Assembly (NCBI GenBank): GCA_907165065.1
Contig: OU015532.1
Location: 35,010,339-35,074,338, forward strand
Direction of reading: 5' to 3'
DNA: 64,000 nt
Source of the DNA: Caprimulgus europaeus
Taxonomy: Eukaryota; Chordata; Aves; Caprimulgiformes; Caprimulgidae
Shown: in pieces, positions 63,541 through 64,000 of the stretch
How the letters are laid out: the number at the start of each line of letters is the position of its first letter
Position numbering within the stretch: the first letter of the stretch is position 1
Program-made: the position numbers and the translations under genes
The notes under the pieces: generated by a model
Databases searched by the model: none
The model's input: only the letters and a program-made list of their open reading frames with translations
Told to the model about the DNA's origin: nothing

Positions 63541-64000
63541 GAATCATAGAATGGTTTGGTTGGAAACGACCATTACGGTCATCTAGTCCAACCATAAACC
63601 TAACACTGCCGAGTTCACCACTAAAGCATGTCCCCAAGCACCACATCTACACGTCCTTTAAATACCTCCAGGGATGGTGACTCCACCACTTCCCTGGGCA
63701 GCCTGTTCCAATGCTTGACAACATTTTCATTGAAGAATTTTTTATAATATCCAACCTAAACCTCCTGTGACACAACTTAAGACCATTACCTCTTGTCTTA
63801 TCACTTGTTATTTGGGAGAAGAGACCAACACCCACCTCACTACACTCTCCTTTCAGGTAGTTGTAGAGAGCGATAAGGTCTCCCCTCAGCCTCCTTTTCT
63901 CCAGACTAAACAACCCCAGTTCCCTCAGCCGATCCTCATAAGACTTGTGCTCCAGCTCCTTCACCAGCTTTGTTGCCCTTCTCTGGACACGCTCCAGCAC
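63541..64000 (-). mobile_element. CR1 LINE 3' fragment running off the window
   Basis: Reversed 3' terminus GAATCATAGAATGGTTTGGT, then 3' UTR and ORF2 C-terminus. Minus-strand peptides include [40 protein letters not shown] and [20 protein letters not shown]. The frame is open for at least 117 codons to the window edge, so this is a relatively young copy. Antisense to RYR3; its full length cannot be seen. Confidence 0.93.

Overview
The window is nuclear DNA from a bird. Two things show this: many CR1 (chicken repeat 1) LINE fragments with the typical 3' end (repeated ATTCTATG-like octamers), and eight spliced exons of a vertebrate ryanodine receptor gene that match RYR3 best. Several LTR families of a kind I associate with Neoaves, particularly passerines, are also present. 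I infer a neoavian rather than a galliform bird, but I cannot name the species. Most of the window looks AT-rich and non-coding.

The only protein-coding gene I can support is RYR3 on the + strand. Exon 1 (start codon and about 17 residues) is not visible and presumably lies upstream. Positions 1 to 39611 are therefore best read as intron 1, at least 39.6 kb long. Exons 2 to 9 lie at 39612-39731, 46543-46650, 55282-55356, 56343-56421, 58083-58195, 58640-58739, 61805-61898 and 63407-63481. All have AG/GT borders and compatible phases. They join into 764 nt of open frame, about residues 18 to 271 of the receptor. This is the cytosolic N-terminal beta-trefoil region (NTD-A and the start of NTD-B) with its first MIR repeats. 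The gene continues past the right edge.

The rest is introns containing transposable elements. LTRs: a complete solo LTR (3637-4782) bounded by a perfect 5-bp target duplication; two minus-strand fragments of a related LTR (1752-2465 and 20475-20775); and three plus-strand copies of a second LTR family (27890-28548, 35422-35746, 35884-36419). CR1: about fifteen fragments, mostly antisense to RYR3. The longest (26231-27684) still shows reverse-transcriptase motifs but is broken. I saw no rRNA, tRNA or CRISPR array, and no new gene system.

The more interesting leads are non-coding: sense-oriented LTRs with a shared octamer motif upstream of RYR3 exon 2, weak donors at exons 7 and 9, a CR1 lying 59 bp after exon 9, and a GC-rich, internally repetitive block at about 19610-20260 that I cannot classify.
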